From Roseitalea sp. MMSF_3546 (lineage in GTDB: Bacteria; Pseudomonadota; Alphaproteobacteria; Rhizobiales; Rhizobiaceae): a stretch of 64,000 nucleotides of DNA. The DNA lies in the NCBI RefSeq assembly GCF_030732865.1, contig NZ_JASHKB010000009.1:1-64000 (forward strand), given 5' to 3'. The translations under genes were made by a program, and so were the position numbers. Shown here piece after piece: positions 8,739-18,063 of this stretch. Under the pieces are notes generated by a model. That model was not told where the DNA came from and did no database searches. It saw only the letters and a list, made by a program, of their open reading frames with translations. The first letter of the stretch is position 1. The number at the start of each line of letters is the position of its first letter.

Positions 8739-9236
8739 TCACCCCGGCAGCGTGACGAGAAAGAGTTTGGTGAACACCCCCCATATGGCGATGGTTGCAA
8801 CGCCCGACAGCACCGCGGCGCCCAGCGCGGTGCGCGCCAGCGAGGCGGTGCGGTCCGTGCGCATCCACTCGGCAATGAAGGTGAACACGAAAATGAACCC
8901 GGCGGTCGCCGGGACGAAGGGCACCTGTCCGAAAAGGCCGATGCCGTAGACCACGATGGCGCCGATGGTGAAGCCGGTGCGCAGCGCCGAGGCGCGGTCC
9001 CAGTTGGCGATGCCCGGATTGCGATCCTCGCCGCCACCGCGCAGGCCGCGCAGCATGAGCGCGATGCCGAGCACCAAGATGATCGCCGACAGCAGTCCGG
9101 GCGTGATGCCCGGCGCCGTCAGCGGATCGATGTTGCGCTCGGCAAAGCGCGGCATGCGCCACGAGGCGGTCAGCGCCGCCGCCCCGAAGACGGTGACCAC
9201 CAGGCCCGCAATGGCATCCACGCGCCTGACGCTCAT
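8739..9236 (-). CDS. tctB: Tripartite tricarboxylate transporter small membrane subunit (TctB)
   Basis: 165 residues with four hydrophobic helices (near residues 7-25, 40-60, 82-115 with a short break, and 130-155), matching the small subunit of TTT secondary transporters that work with a periplasmic TctC protein and the large TctA permease. The start is the ATG at 9236, which overlaps the stop of the Gfo/Idh gene by ATGA. Unlike the classical tctCBA order, a dehydrogenase gene separates it from tctA. Confidence 0.85.
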   Translation of the reverse strand: MSVRRVDAIAGLVVTVFGAAALTASWRMPRFAERNIDPLTAPGITPGLLSAIILVLGIALMLRGLRGGGEDRNPGIANWDRASALRTGFTIGAIVVYGIGLFGQVPFVPATAGFIFVFTFIAEWMRTDRTASLARTALGAAVLSGVATIAIWGVFTKLFLVTLPG

Positions 9237-10282
9237 GCGGCCCGCCCTCCGCGCGCGATCTCGATTTCGGCCAGTGCCGCCCGGTCGATGGCCGCCGGCA
9301 GCGCCTCGACGAGCCGGGCGAGGTCGCAAACCGCCCAGCGCGGCGGCACCATGACCGGGCTTCGGCCGTCGACCGCCTCCAGGAACCGCGCAAAGCCGGC
9401 CGCCAGCAGCGATTGCGGCGTGACATTCTCGACGGTCTCCACCACCGGTTCGCCCGGCAGCGGGCGGACGATCGCCTCGTCCTCCTCGAAGCGGACCGGC
9501 CGCAATTCGAGCCGGTTGGCGTTGAAGTCGAGCGTCAACGTGCCCGCTTCGCCGACGACACGCAGATATTTGTCGGTGCGCGCGCCGGGCGCGAACGGAT
9601 CGTCCGCGGCGCCGGGCGCCAGCATGCCCAGCCCCAGCCGCGCCGGAAGATCGTCGCCGAAGGTCAGATCGAGCGCCAGATCGTCATAGCCGGTGCCGCG
9701 GAAACGCCCAATGGCGCGTGCCCCGATCCGCGAAATTGGCCGGCCGGCGAACAGGCGCATCAAATCGATGATGTGCAGCCCGTCATTTTCCAGAAGGCTG
9801 ACCGCGCGGAATCGCCGCTTCCAGCCGGCAAAGCGGCCCTCCATCAGGGTCGGCCGCCCGACGGCCCCGCCGGCGAGCATCTGCCGGGCCCGCGCGACCA
9901 GCGGATGCATGCGCAGGATGAACCCGACCTGCAGCGGCAGGCCGCTGTCCTCGAGCCGCGCCATCAGCGCGTCCGCCTGGGCGACCGAAGCGACGGCCGG
10001 CTTTTCGAGCAGCACCGGCTTGCCGGCGTCGAGGGCGGCCATGGCGAGATCGAAATGGGTCGCCGGCGGCGAGACGATGTCGACGATGTCGGCACCGGCG
10101 ATCGCGGCCACCGGATCGGCGGCGATGCGGGCCTGGGCAATGCCGTCGGCCGCCGCGCGCGCCCGCGCTCCTGCCCCCGGCTCGGCAATGCCGAGTTCGA
10201 TATCGGCGCCCAGCGCCCGCCAGGCGGCCGCATGCTGCGCGCCGAACGCGCCGTAGCCGCAGATCAGGACGCGCCTAGGCAT
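9233..10282 (-). CDS. Gfo/Idh/MocA family NAD(P)-dependent oxidoreductase
   Basis: 349 residues. N-terminal Rossmann motif CGYGAFG (about 7-13), catalytic EKP motif in VLLEKPAVAS, then the mixed alpha/beta domain (HIIDLMRLF). The start is the ATG overlapping the TctA stop by 8 nt. Family members oxidise or reduce sugars, inositols or sugar acids. Insertion between the two TTT membrane subunits suggests that it handles the imported substrate or its first product. Confidence 0.9.
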   Translation of the reverse strand: MPRRVLICGYGAFGAQHAAAWRALGADIELGIAEPGAGARARAAADGIAQARIAADPVAAIAGADIVDIVSPPATHFDLAMAALDAGKPVLLEKPAVASVAQADALMARLEDSGLPLQVGFILRMHPLVARARQMLAGGAVGRPTLMEGRFAGWKRRFRAVSLLENDGLHIIDLMRLFAGRPISRIGARAIGRFRGTGYDDLALDLTFGDDLPARLGLGMLAPGAADDPFAPGARTDKYLRVVGEAGTLTLDFNANRLELRPVRFEEDEAIVRPLPGEPVVETVENVTPQSLLAAGFARFLEAVDGRSPVMVPPRWAVCDLARLVEALPAAIDRAALAEIEIARGGRAA

Positions 10283-11792
10283 TGGCCTTCTCCTGCCCGC
10301 GCCGGAACAGCCGCGCCAGCGCCCGCCGCACCGGCGCAAGGCCGACGATGACGACGACCAGCACCAGCCCGGCCAGGATCGCGCTGATCGGCCGCGAGAC
10401 GAAATCCATCGGGTCGCCCTGGCTCAGCGACAGGCTGCGCCGGAAGTTGGCGTCCAGGATCGGCCCCAGAACGACGCCCAGGATCAGCGGGGCGACCGGA
10501 AAGCCCGCCTCGCGCATCAAGAAGCCCAATATGCCGAAGGCGACCATCACATAGACATCGAACACGCGCCCGGCCACGGCAAAGGCGCCCACCGCGCACA
10601 GCGCGAAGATGACGCCGAGCAGCCATTCGCGCCGCACCTGCAGGATCATCAGCAGCGGCCGCGTGAGCGCGATGCCGAGCACGAAGATCGCAACGCTCGC
10701 CCAGAACACCATGGCGACGATCGAAAAGAAGAAATCCGGCTGGGTGATCATGATCAGCGGACCCGGCCGCAGCCCGTGGATCACCATGGCGGCCAGCAGC
10801 ACCGCCGCCGGCGCCGAGCCGGGTATGGCGAGCGTCAGCACCGGCACGAGGGCGCCGGGCACGGCGGCACTGTTGCCGGTTTCGGCGGCGAGCAGCCCTT
10901 CCACCGAGCCGCGGCCGTATTGCCCCTGCTCGCGGGCGGCGCGCCGGGCCGCCGCGTAGGACACCCAGGACCCCATGTCCTCGCCGACGCCCGGCACCAC
11001 GCCCATGAACGTGCCGATCAGCCCCGAGCGCAGCCAGGTGCGCACCGAGCGCACGCCATTGCCCACGCCGCGCAGCACCGACTGCGCATTGGCCCGCACC
11101 ACCTCGCCCGCCGGCTGGCGCATGACCGAGATCACCTCGGCGCAGCCGAACGCGCCCACCAGCACCGGCAGCAGGCCGAATCCGCCCTCAAGGTCCCGAT
11201 AGCCATAGGTGAAACGCGAATAGGCGTGGATGCTCTCCTGGCCGACCATGGCGATGAACAGGCCGAAGAAGCCGGCGATCCAGCCCTTGAGCGGATCGTC
11301 GAGCGCGGTCAGCTGGCCGCACAGCGTGATGCCGAAGATCGCCAGCCAGAAGAACTCGAAGGAGGTGAATTCGAGCGCGAACTCGGCCAGCACCGGCGCG
11401 ATCATGGCAAGCCCGACCATGCCCGCCATGGTGCCCAGGAACGAACCGGTCGTCGCCACCGCCATGGCTTCGCCGGCGCGTCCGGAGACGGCCAGCGGAT
11501 GGCCGTCGAGCGCCGTCGCCGCATTGGCCGGCGTGCCGGGAATGTTGAGCAGGATCGCCGAGCGGCTGCCGCCGTAGATGGCGCCGATGTACACGCACAC
11601 CAGGATCAGGATCGCCGACTGGGCCGGCATGGTGAAGGTCAGTGTCGCCACCAGCGCCACGCCGAGCGTCGCCGTCAGCCCCGGGATCATGCCGACGACG
11701 ATGCCCAGCAGCGTCGCCCAGGCCACGTGCACGATCTGGCCCGAAAGCGCGATCTGGGCGATCGCGCCGGCAAATTGGGACAAGCCTTCCAT
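10275..11792 (-). CDS. tctA: Tripartite tricarboxylate transporter large permease (TctA)
   Basis: 505 residues, the usual length of the family, with about 11-12 transmembrane segments. The TctA hallmark GIVVGMIPGLTATLGVALVA is near residues 30-49, and the pseudo-repeat GTFMGVVPGVGEDMGSW lies in the second half. Acts with TctB and TctC to take up a carboxylate with H+ or Na+ at the inner membrane. A GC-rich hairpin with a T tract separates it from the upstream binding-protein gene. Confidence 0.96.
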   Translation of the reverse strand: MEGLSQFAGAIAQIALSGQIVHVAWATLLGIVVGMIPGLTATLGVALVATLTFTMPAQSAILILVCVYIGAIYGGSRSAILLNIPGTPANAATALDGHPLAVSGRAGEAMAVATTGSFLGTMAGMVGLAMIAPVLAEFALEFTSFEFFWLAIFGITLCGQLTALDDPLKGWIAGFFGLFIAMVGQESIHAYSRFTYGYRDLEGGFGLLPVLVGAFGCAEVISVMRQPAGEVVRANAQSVLRGVGNGVRSVRTWLRSGLIGTFMGVVPGVGEDMGSWVSYAAARRAAREQGQYGRGSVEGLLAAETGNSAAVPGALVPVLTLAIPGSAPAAVLLAAMVIHGLRPGPLIMITQPDFFFSIVAMVFWASVAIFVLGIALTRPLLMILQVRREWLLGVIFALCAVGAFAVAGRVFDVYVMVAFGILGFLMREAGFPVAPLILGVVLGPILDANFRRSLSLSQGDPMDFVSRPISAILAGLVLVVVIVGLAPVRRALARLFRRGQEKANA

Positions 11793-11836
11793 GGCGTCAG
11801 ATCTACCCGACCTGGCGTTGCGGGGGAACCAAGTGG

Positions 11837-11867
11837 AAAACGGCGGCTGACCGCGTCAGCCGCCGTT
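11837..11867 (-). terminator. Hairpin plus T tract between tctC and tctA (attenuating terminator)
   Basis: Perfect 12-bp stem AACGGCGGCTGA / TCAGCCGCCGTT with a 5-nt loop. On the minus strand it is followed by TTTTCC, giving the form of a weak intrinsic terminator inside the 92-nt gap after tctC. Partial termination or 3'-end protection here would make binding protein more abundant than permease, a common arrangement. Effect is inferred. Confidence 0.7.
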
Positions 11868-11884
11868 CCGGGAGGTCCGCGACC

Positions 11885-12898
11885 TTATTCGGGCCGCGGG
11901 ATGCCGAAATCGGCCGGGCTGTTGGGCGCGGTCTGCGCCTCGTATTGCTGCCAGGCATTGATGCTCAGGAAGGGCATGGCCTTCTCGGCGGCTTCCTGGC
12001 CATAGGAGGGATCGAAGATGGCCGCGCGCTCGGCGGCGAACTTCCGCAGCGCCTCGGAATCGGCGATCTCGTTCTCCCAGACCGCATCGAGCGTGTTCAG
12101 GATGTTCTCGGGCGTGTCGGCCGGAACGAAGACGCCGAAATAGTTCGGCGCGGTGCGGATCTCCGGAAGCCAGTCGGTGATCGGCGGGATGGTGCCGTCA
12201 TAGCCGTCGATCTCGAGCGCCGTGCCTGCGACGGCGGCGAGCGGCCGCAGGCGGCCGGCGCGGATCATGTCGACCTGCTCGGTCGCCGTGGCGGCCGTCA
12301 TCTGGGTTTCGCCGGCGACCGTCGAGATCACCGCCGGATTGCCGCCCTCATAGACGATCTGCCGGTAGTTGATGTCGGCCACCGCGTCGATCGCCTGCAT
12401 GTTGACGGCCGTTGCCGAGGTCAGACCGGCCGAGGAGACGGTGATCGGCTCTTCGGCGGTCTTGAGCGCCTCCAGCAGTTCGCCGAAATCGTCCCACTCG
12501 CTGTCGGCGGGCACGGAAATCAGGCCGGGATAGGCGACATGCAGATAGAGCCGCCAATCGTCGAGCGTGGCGTCCAGCGTGCCGATCACCGGATAGGCGC
12601 CAAGATCGCCGGCCGCGCCGGCGGCCATGGTCAGCCCGTCGCGATCGGACTCCCAGACCGAGCGCGTGCCGACCGAACCGGCCGCCCCCGGCTGGTTCAT
12701 GACGACCACGTCCTGGCCGAGCGCCTCGGTCAGTTCGCCGGCCAGCACGCGGGTGACCGTGTCGGTCGAACCGCCCGCAGCCCACGGCACGATGATCGTG
12801 ATCGGGCTTTCGGGTTGCCAATCCTGCGCGTTCGCGGTCAGCGGCATCGCCACCAGGGCGACGGCGGCGGCCGCCAGAACTCCAATGCGAGACAGCAT
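11885..12898 (-). CDS. tctC: TctC/Bug family periplasmic substrate-binding protein
   Basis: 337 residues with a Sec signal peptide (MLSRIGVLAAAAVALVAMPL, cleavage after NAQ near 24). The mature protein opens with ITIIVPWAAGGSTDTVTR, the Bug-family carboxylate-binding loop, then VMNQPGAAGSVG. First gene of the 9-kb operon that ends at 3666, and so the probable high-affinity receptor of the TTT system. Transcription is expected from a TTGACA promoter whose downstream part is covered by a TetR-like inverted repeat. Confidence 0.95.
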   Translation of the reverse strand: MLSRIGVLAAAAVALVAMPLTANAQDWQPESPITIIVPWAAGGSTDTVTRVLAGELTEALGQDVVVMNQPGAAGSVGTRSVWESDRDGLTMAAGAAGDLGAYPVIGTLDATLDDWRLYLHVAYPGLISVPADSEWDDFGELLEALKTAEEPITVSSAGLTSATAVNMQAIDAVADINYRQIVYEGGNPAVISTVAGETQMTAATATEQVDMIRAGRLRPLAAVAGTALEIDGYDGTIPPITDWLPEIRTAPNYFGVFVPADTPENILNTLDAVWENEIADSEALRKFAAERAAIFDPSYGQEAAEKAMPFLSINAWQQYEAQTAPNSPADFGIPRPE

Positions 12899-12917
12899 GC
12901 GCTGTGTCCTCCCTAAT

Positions 12918-12935
12918 TAACTAAACGGTTAGTTA
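12918..12935. promoter_or_regulatory. Inverted repeat TAACTAA-N4-TTAGTTA, candidate TetR operator
   Basis: An AT-rich 18-bp dyad in otherwise GC-rich DNA, 20-37 nt upstream of tctC. It overlaps the expected -10 region of a promoter whose -35 is TTGACA (12957-12962, minus strand). TetR/AcrR repressors commonly bind sequences of this form, and a TetR gene lies in the operon. The pairing of the two is inferred. Confidence 0.65.
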
Positions 12936-12962
12936 GTAAGCATCCGGCCCGGAGGCTGTCAA
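12933..12962 (-). promoter_or_regulatory. Probable sigma70-type promoter of the TTT operon
   Basis: Minus-strand TTGACA at 12957-12962 is a perfect -35 hexamer. About 17-18 nt downstream is TTACTAA, a poor -10 that lies inside the candidate TetR operator. The overlap would allow repression by occlusion. The -10 assignment is weak. Confidence 0.45.
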
Positions 12963-12985
12963 GTCTGGCATCGCCGACCCATGGC

Positions 12986-13015
12986 TTGACAGGGACGCCC
13001 GTCGCATCGCTTATC
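12986..13015 (+). promoter_or_regulatory. Possible promoter for the DoeB/EutB-like pair
   Basis: Plus-strand TTGACA at 12986-12991 followed after 18 nt by CTTATC (13010-13015). It lies 53 nt before the deacetylase start and back to back with the TTT promoter. Only the -35 is strong. Confidence 0.35.
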
Positions 13016-13067
13016 CGGGCAGGCAATTTCATATGGAAAACCGGGACTTGGCAGGGCGGAGACAGAC

Positions 13068-14069
13068 ATGGGCACCGATATCGGCTGGACGGACATCGAT
13101 TTTGACAGGCCCGGCAAGCAGACCGGCTTCTTCAACCTGCCCAACTCGGTGCATGACGATGCCTGGGGCGTCGTGCCCATCCCGCTGACCGTCATCGCCA
13201 ACGGATCGGGGCCGACGATCATCCTGCAGGGCGGCAATCACGGCGACGAATACGAAGGGCCGATCGTGCTTGGCGAACTGATCCGCGATCTCGATCCGGC
13301 GACGATCAGCGGCCGGCTGATCATCGTTCCGGCGATCAACCTGCCGGCGGTCGAGGCCGCCTCGCGCGTCTCGCCGGTGGACGGGCTCAACATGAACCGG
13401 ACGTTCCCCGGCGACCGGCTCGGCTCGCTGACCCGGCAGATCACCGCCTTTGTCCACGACACGCTGTTTGCCATGGCCGATGCCTTCGTCGACCTGCATT
13501 CGGGCGGCTCGTCGCTAGCCATCGTGCCCGCCGCGATCGTCGAGCCGTCCGAGAATGCCGAACTGGCGCGCAAGAACCGCGAGGCGGTCATGGCCTTCGG
13601 TGCGCCGATGAACGTGGTGATCTCCAACTATGGCGACCCGCGCACCTCGACCGCCTCGGCCGTGCGCGCCGGGCTGGTCACGGTCGGCACCGAAATGGCC
13701 GGCGCCGGCACCGTCACGCCCGAGGCGGTGCGGGTATGCCGGCGCGGCGTGCGCAACCTGCTGGTCCATTTCGGCGTCACCGAAGGGCAGATCGAGCGGC
13801 CGCAGACGGCAAGCGGCGAACTTCACGCCATTGCCGGCACGCATTCTTATGTTATCGCTCCCAGCCATGGCGTGTTCGAGCCGTATCACGAGCTTGGCGC
13901 GACGGTCCGCGCCGGCGAGCCGGCCGGCCGCGTTCACGCCCTCGCCGACCCCGCGAGCCCGCCGCGCGAACTGGCCTTCGGCGCCGACGGCATCGTCTTT
14001 GGCCGGCGCCATTTCGGTCGCGTCCGGCCGGGCAATTGCTGCCTGGTCGTCGCCTCGCCCACGGAGTAG
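13068..14069 (+). CDS. DoeB-like N-acyl amidohydrolase (succinylglutamate desuccinylase/aspartoacylase family)
   Basis: 333 residues, zinc carboxypeptidase-like fold. Zinc ligands are His58 and Glu61 in GGNHGDEYEG and His144 in DLHSGG; the substrate-binding NMNRTFPG follows the family pattern. Overall it resembles DoeB, the N-alpha-acetyl-2,4-diaminobutyrate deacetylase of ectoine degradation. The partner gene 3 nt downstream is EutB-like, another ectoine/hydroxyectoine catabolism name. The remaining ectoine genes (doeA, doeC, doeD, eutD) are absent here, so a different N-acyl amino acid substrate is equally possible. Confidence 0.85.
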   Translation: MGTDIGWTDIDFDRPGKQTGFFNLPNSVHDDAWGVVPIPLTVIANGSGPTIILQGGNHGDEYEGPIVLGELIRDLDPATISGRLIIVPAINLPAVEAASRVSPVDGLNMNRTFPGDRLGSLTRQITAFVHDTLFAMADAFVDLHSGGSSLAIVPAAIVEPSENAELARKNREAVMAFGAPMNVVISNYGDPRTSTASAVRAGLVTVGTEMAGAGTVTPEAVRVCRRGVRNLLVHFGVTEGQIERPQTASGELHAIAGTHSYVIAPSHGVFEPYHELGATVRAGEPAGRVHALADPASPPRELAFGADGIVFGRRHFGRVRPGNCCLVVASPTE

Positions 14070-14072
14070 GCA

Positions 14073-15014
14073 ATGATCGAACTTGACGACATCAAGACCG
14101 CCGCCGAGCGCATCGCAGGCCACGTCCGGCGCACGCCGCTGATGGCGGCCACCGCGCTCGAGGCCCCGCCCACCCGTGCCGCGCTGCATCTCAAGCTAGA
14201 ATGCCTGCAGGCGTCCGGCTCGTTCAAGGCGCGCGGGGCGACCAACAAGCTGCTGGCGACGCCGCCCGAGGCGCTGAAGGCCGGCGTCGTCACCGCTTCG
14301 GGCGGCAATCACGGCCTGGCCGTCGCCCGCGCGGCCCGCTCGATCGGCGCGTCCGCGACGATTTTCGTCACCACCAGCACCACGCAGGCCAAGGTCGACA
14401 AACTCAACGCGCTTGGCGCCGACGTCACCGTGATCGGCTCGGTGTGGAACGAGACCAACGAGCATGCGCTTGCCTTCGCGGACCGGCACGGCGCGGCCTA
14501 TTTCCATCCCTTCGCCGACCCGCTCGTGGTCGCCGGCCAGGGCACGCTGGCGCTGGAGATCCTCGACCAGAACCCCGGTCTCGACACGGTGCTGATCGCC
14601 ATTGGCGGTGGCGGTCTGATCACCGGCATGTCGGTGGCGCTCAAGGCGCTCAAGCCCGATATCCGCATCATCGGCATCGAGCCGGTCGGCGCGCCGACCT
14701 TTCACGCCTCCGTCGCCGCCGGCGGCGTGGTCGCGCTCGATGCCGTGACGACGCGCGTCGCCACCATGGCCTGCGCGAAGACGGACGAAGCGCTCTTCGA
14801 ACGCGCCCGCCCCCTGATCGACGAGATCGTTCTGCTCGAGGACGCCGAGATGCTCGACGCGGCGAAGTGGCTGTGGTTCGAGATGGGCCTCGCCGCCGAT
14901 CTCAGCGGCGCCGCCGCCGTCGCCGCGCTGCGCACCGGCAAGGTCGCGCTTCCGCCCGATGCGGTCGCCTGCGCACTGGTCTGTGGCGCAGGTCCCGACG
15001 CGCTGATGGACTGA
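14073..15014 (+). CDS. Threonine dehydratase/EutB-like PLP-dependent lyase
   Basis: 313 residues, fold type II PLP enzyme. Schiff-base Lys52 lies in SGSFKARGA, SGGNHG binds the cofactor/substrate and GGGGLITG (about 172-179) holds the PLP phosphate. No C-terminal ACT regulatory domain, so it is a catabolic-type serine/threonine ammonia-lyase or EutB-like hydroxyectoine-utilisation dehydratase. Begins 3 nt after the DoeB-like gene and is clearly co-transcribed with it. Confidence 0.85.
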   Translation: MIELDDIKTAAERIAGHVRRTPLMAATALEAPPTRAALHLKLECLQASGSFKARGATNKLLATPPEALKAGVVTASGGNHGLAVARAARSIGASATIFVTTSTTQAKVDKLNALGADVTVIGSVWNETNEHALAFADRHGAAYFHPFADPLVVAGQGTLALEILDQNPGLDTVLIAIGGGGLITGMSVALKALKPDIRIIGIEPVGAPTFHASVAAGGVVALDAVTTRVATMACAKTDEALFERARPLIDEIVLLEDAEMLDAAKWLWFEMGLAADLSGAAAVAALRTGKVALPPDAVACALVCGAGPDALMD

Positions 15015-15068
15015 TCGAACCTCGACCGCGCTTGACTTGGGCGCAACGCAGGCGTGGTAGTTGCCGCG

Positions 15069-15950
15069 ATGAACACGCAAATCCTGCCCGCCCTGGCGCT
15101 GGCGATCTTCGGCCTTGCCGCGCTGACGGGCATGGACGCGGTCGCCAAATATCTTTCGGCCGACTTCGCCACCGACGAGATCCTGTTCCTGCGCTATCTC
15201 GGTCCGGCGGTCGCGCTTGCCGGCGTGATCGCGCTGACCGGCCGGCGCTGGCCGCAGCGACACTTCTTCGCCACGGCCGCCTTGCGCGCGGTCTTCATCG
15301 CGCTGACCGGCTTCCTGTTCTTCTTCGCCATATCGCGGCTGCCGCTGGCCACCGCGACCGCCATCGCCATGACCGGCCCGGTCTATATCGCCCTGCTGGG
15401 CGTGTTCGCGCTCGGCGAAGCCTGGAACAGATCGCTGACGGCGGCGCTGATCCTTGCGCTTTCGGGCGCGCTGACGATCGTGCTGGGATCGGCCAATTCG
15501 CCGCTGGCCGCCGGCGGCGACCCGCTCGCCTGGGCCGCCGCGCTTCTCGCGCCGGTGACCTATGCGGTCATGATCATTCTGTTGAAGCTGCATGCCGCCC
15601 AGGAAGGCGCGATCGCCATCGGCTTCGGCCAGGCCGTGCTGGTCGCCGCGATCATGGCGCCCTTCGCCCTGCCTGGCATGGCCATGCCCCAGGGCGCCCA
15701 GTGGTGGCCGGTCACCGGCATCGGCGTGCTCGGCACCGTGGGCATGCTGGCGCTGACCCGTGCGCTCAAGGCGCTGCCGGCCTCGCTGTTTTCCTTCGTC
15801 GACTATCTCTCGCTCGTCTGGGCGGCGCTGTTCGGCTACGTGTTCTTTTCCGAATGGCCGACCGTGCCGGTCTGGTTCGGCGCCGGTCTGATCATTGGCG
15901 GCTGCATCCTCGCCGCCACGCGCCAGCGCCAGCCGGACGCTCAGGGCTGA
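15069..15950 (+). CDS. EamA/DMT family inner-membrane transporter
   Basis: About 293 residues with ten predicted transmembrane helices in two EamA repeats, the drug/metabolite transporter architecture (for example [21 protein letters not shown] in repeat 1). An upstream GTG at 15054 is in frame, but the ATG at 15069 starts directly before the first helix. Its 3' end overlaps the convergent anmK gene by 10 nt. Substrate unknown; it may export an amino acid or metabolite related to the two genes upstream. Confidence 0.85.
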   Translation: MNTQILPALALAIFGLAALTGMDAVAKYLSADFATDEILFLRYLGPAVALAGVIALTGRRWPQRHFFATAALRAVFIALTGFLFFFAISRLPLATATAIAMTGPVYIALLGVFALGEAWNRSLTAALILALSGALTIVLGSANSPLAAGGDPLAWAAALLAPVTYAVMIILLKLHAAQEGAIAIGFGQAVLVAAIMAPFALPGMAMPQGAQWWPVTGIGVLGTVGMLALTRALKALPASLFSFVDYLSLVWAALFGYVFFSEWPTVPVWFGAGLIIGGCILAATRQRQPDAQG

Positions 15951-17059
15951 GCCAGGCGCCCGCCGCACAGCGGCTCCGGCACGCCCGTCGTCTCCGGAAA
16001 GCTCAATGGCAGGCCCGCGAGATGGCGCATGGCGAGGAAGGCAAAGCATTCCGCCTCGATGGCATCGCCCCGCCAGCCGACGGCCTCGGCCGGCACCGCC
16101 TCGACGCTGGCGCGCACCGCCAGCGCCGCCATCAGCGCCGGATTGCGCCGGCCGCCGCCGCACACGATCAGGCGGCTGGGCCGGACGGGCAGAAGATCGA
16201 GCCCCTTGCCGACGGCGGCCGCCGAAAACGCGGTCAGCAAGGCCGCCCCGTCCTCGGGCGAACAGCCCTCGGCCATCCCCATGGCGAAATCGAACCGGTC
16301 GAGCGACTTGGGAAAGGGCGCGGCGAGATAGGGATGGTCGAGCAGTTCGGCAAGCCGTGCCTCGTCGACCGTGCCCGCGCGCGCCAGCGCGCCGTCATGG
16401 TCCATCGGTCCGAGCCCCTGCGCCTTGACCCAGTCGTTGATCGGCGCGTTGGCCGGACCCGTGTCGAAGGCGATGAGCCGGCCGGCACCGTCGGTCCAGC
16501 TGACGTTGGCGACCCCGCCCAGATTGAGCACCGCCGTCTGCGGACCGGCGCCAAGCGCGCCGAGCAGCGCGGCATGATAGGCCGCCGACAAGGGCGCGCC
16601 CTGCCCGCCCGCCGCCATGTCGACGCTGCGGAAATCGAAGACCACAGGCACGCCCAGCTTTTCGGCCATCAGCGCCCCGTCGCCGAGCTGGCGCGTCGCG
16701 CCCTTGCGCGCCGCGGTGGGCGCCCGGTGCAGCACGGTCTGGCCGTGAAAGCCGACCGCCGCGATCTCGGTGAGCGCAAGCCCGGCCTCATCGACCAGCG
16801 CCGCCACCGCATCGGCCTGCGCGATGGTCAGCGCGCGCTCGGCCTCGGCGAAGATCGCCGGCTCCGGACCTTCGAAGTTCCAGGCGCGCGCCGCGTCGAG
16901 CGTACGCTCGAGCAGGTCCCGGATCGACTGCGGATAGGGCGCCAGCGTGTAGGCGCCAAAGGCGGCCACCCGTTCGCCATCGGTGCGTATCAGCGCGACG
17001 TCGATATTGCCGTCCAGCACGGTTCCGGTCATCAGCCCGACGGCCCATCTGGCCTCCAT
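15941..17059 (-). CDS. anmK: Anhydro-N-acetylmuramic acid kinase
   Basis: About 372 residues. Phosphorylates and opens 1,6-anhydro-MurNAc to MurNAc-6-phosphate in cell-wall recycling. ASKHA kinase motifs are visible: [16 protein letters not shown] at the N terminus (family MSGTSxDGxD), [18 protein letters not shown] and [11 protein letters not shown]. The ATG at 17059 is chosen because GAGGAG lies 8 nt upstream; the GTG at 17068 falls within that ribosome-binding site. Follows the serine hydrolase gene by 12 nt in the same operon as the peptide-transporter ATPases. Confidence 0.93.
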   Translation of the reverse strand: MEARWAVGLMTGTVLDGNIDVALIRTDGERVAAFGAYTLAPYPQSIRDLLERTLDAARAWNFEGPEPAIFAEAERALTIAQADAVAALVDEAGLALTEIAAVGFHGQTVLHRAPTAARKGATRQLGDGALMAEKLGVPVVFDFRSVDMAAGGQGAPLSAAYHAALLGALGAGPQTAVLNLGGVANVSWTDGAGRLIAFDTGPANAPINDWVKAQGLGPMDHDGALARAGTVDEARLAELLDHPYLAAPFPKSLDRFDFAMGMAEGCSPEDGAALLTAFSAAAVGKGLDLLPVRPSRLIVCGGGRRNPALMAALAVRASVEAVPAEAVGWRGDAIEAECFAFLAMRHLAGLPLSFPETTGVPEPLCGGRLAQP

Positions 17060-17071
17060 GGCGCGCACTCC

Positions 17072-18063
17072 TCAGTTGGCGTTGACGATGTCGCCGACAT
17101 TGCGGCGCAATGCGTTGATGCCGGTTTCGACATGGCGCGACGGGTGCACGCGATTGGTCAGAAGCGACCAGGCGCGCCCGCGCTCGAAATCGAGCCACAG
17201 CCCCGTGCCGGTGAAGCCGGTATGGCCGATCACCGAGCCATTGCAGTCATCGCCGCCAGACCAGCCCGCATGCGGTGTCTGCCAGCCATGGCTGCGCGTC
17301 GGCCGCACCGGACTGCGCATCAGCGCGATCGTCTCCGCCGCCAGCCCCGCGCCGGCGAGCACGTCGCGCGCGAAATCGAGCACCGCGTCGATCGTGCCGA
17401 ACAGCCCGGCATGGCCCGCCCCGCCGAGCGCGAAGGCGTTCTCGTCATGCACCTGCCCGCGCATCACCCGGCCGCGCCACGTGCAGCGCTCGGTCGCCGC
17501 GCACGCATCGGCCGGCGGCGCAAAGCTCAGGCCCCAGCCGGGGTCCATAGCGGCGAGCATGCGGCCGCGCAGCCGCTCGAGCGCAATGCCCAGCACGATG
17601 AAGTTGATGTCCGAATAGACCGGCGGGCCCTTCGGCCATTCGCGCTGCAGGATGAAGGCGCGCAGCGTCTCCGGATCCTGCCCGTAGGTGTAAAGCGGCG
17701 CCACCGCCGGAAACGGCGTGTCGTGCCCCAGGCACTGCCGGAACGTGACCTGCCGTTCCCAGCAGTCCGCATGGTACTGGCGATAGTCCGGGATCAGGCT
17801 GGTCAGCGGCGCGTCGAGATCGATCCGCCCCTTGGCCGCCTCTTCGAGCACCTGCGTGGTCGTGAAGATCACCTTGGTCAGCGAGGCCAGATCGAACCAT
17901 GTCTCGCGCGAAAGCGCGACCGTCTCGGGCGCGCGCTGGGCAAGGCCAAGATGATGCACCGCCCGCGTCCCGTCCCGCGTGACAAGACCCAGCACCGCGC
18001 CGGGGATCGCGTCGGCCTCGACCGCCGCGCGCACCGGCGCAAAGGCGCGCGCGGCCAGCGCGT

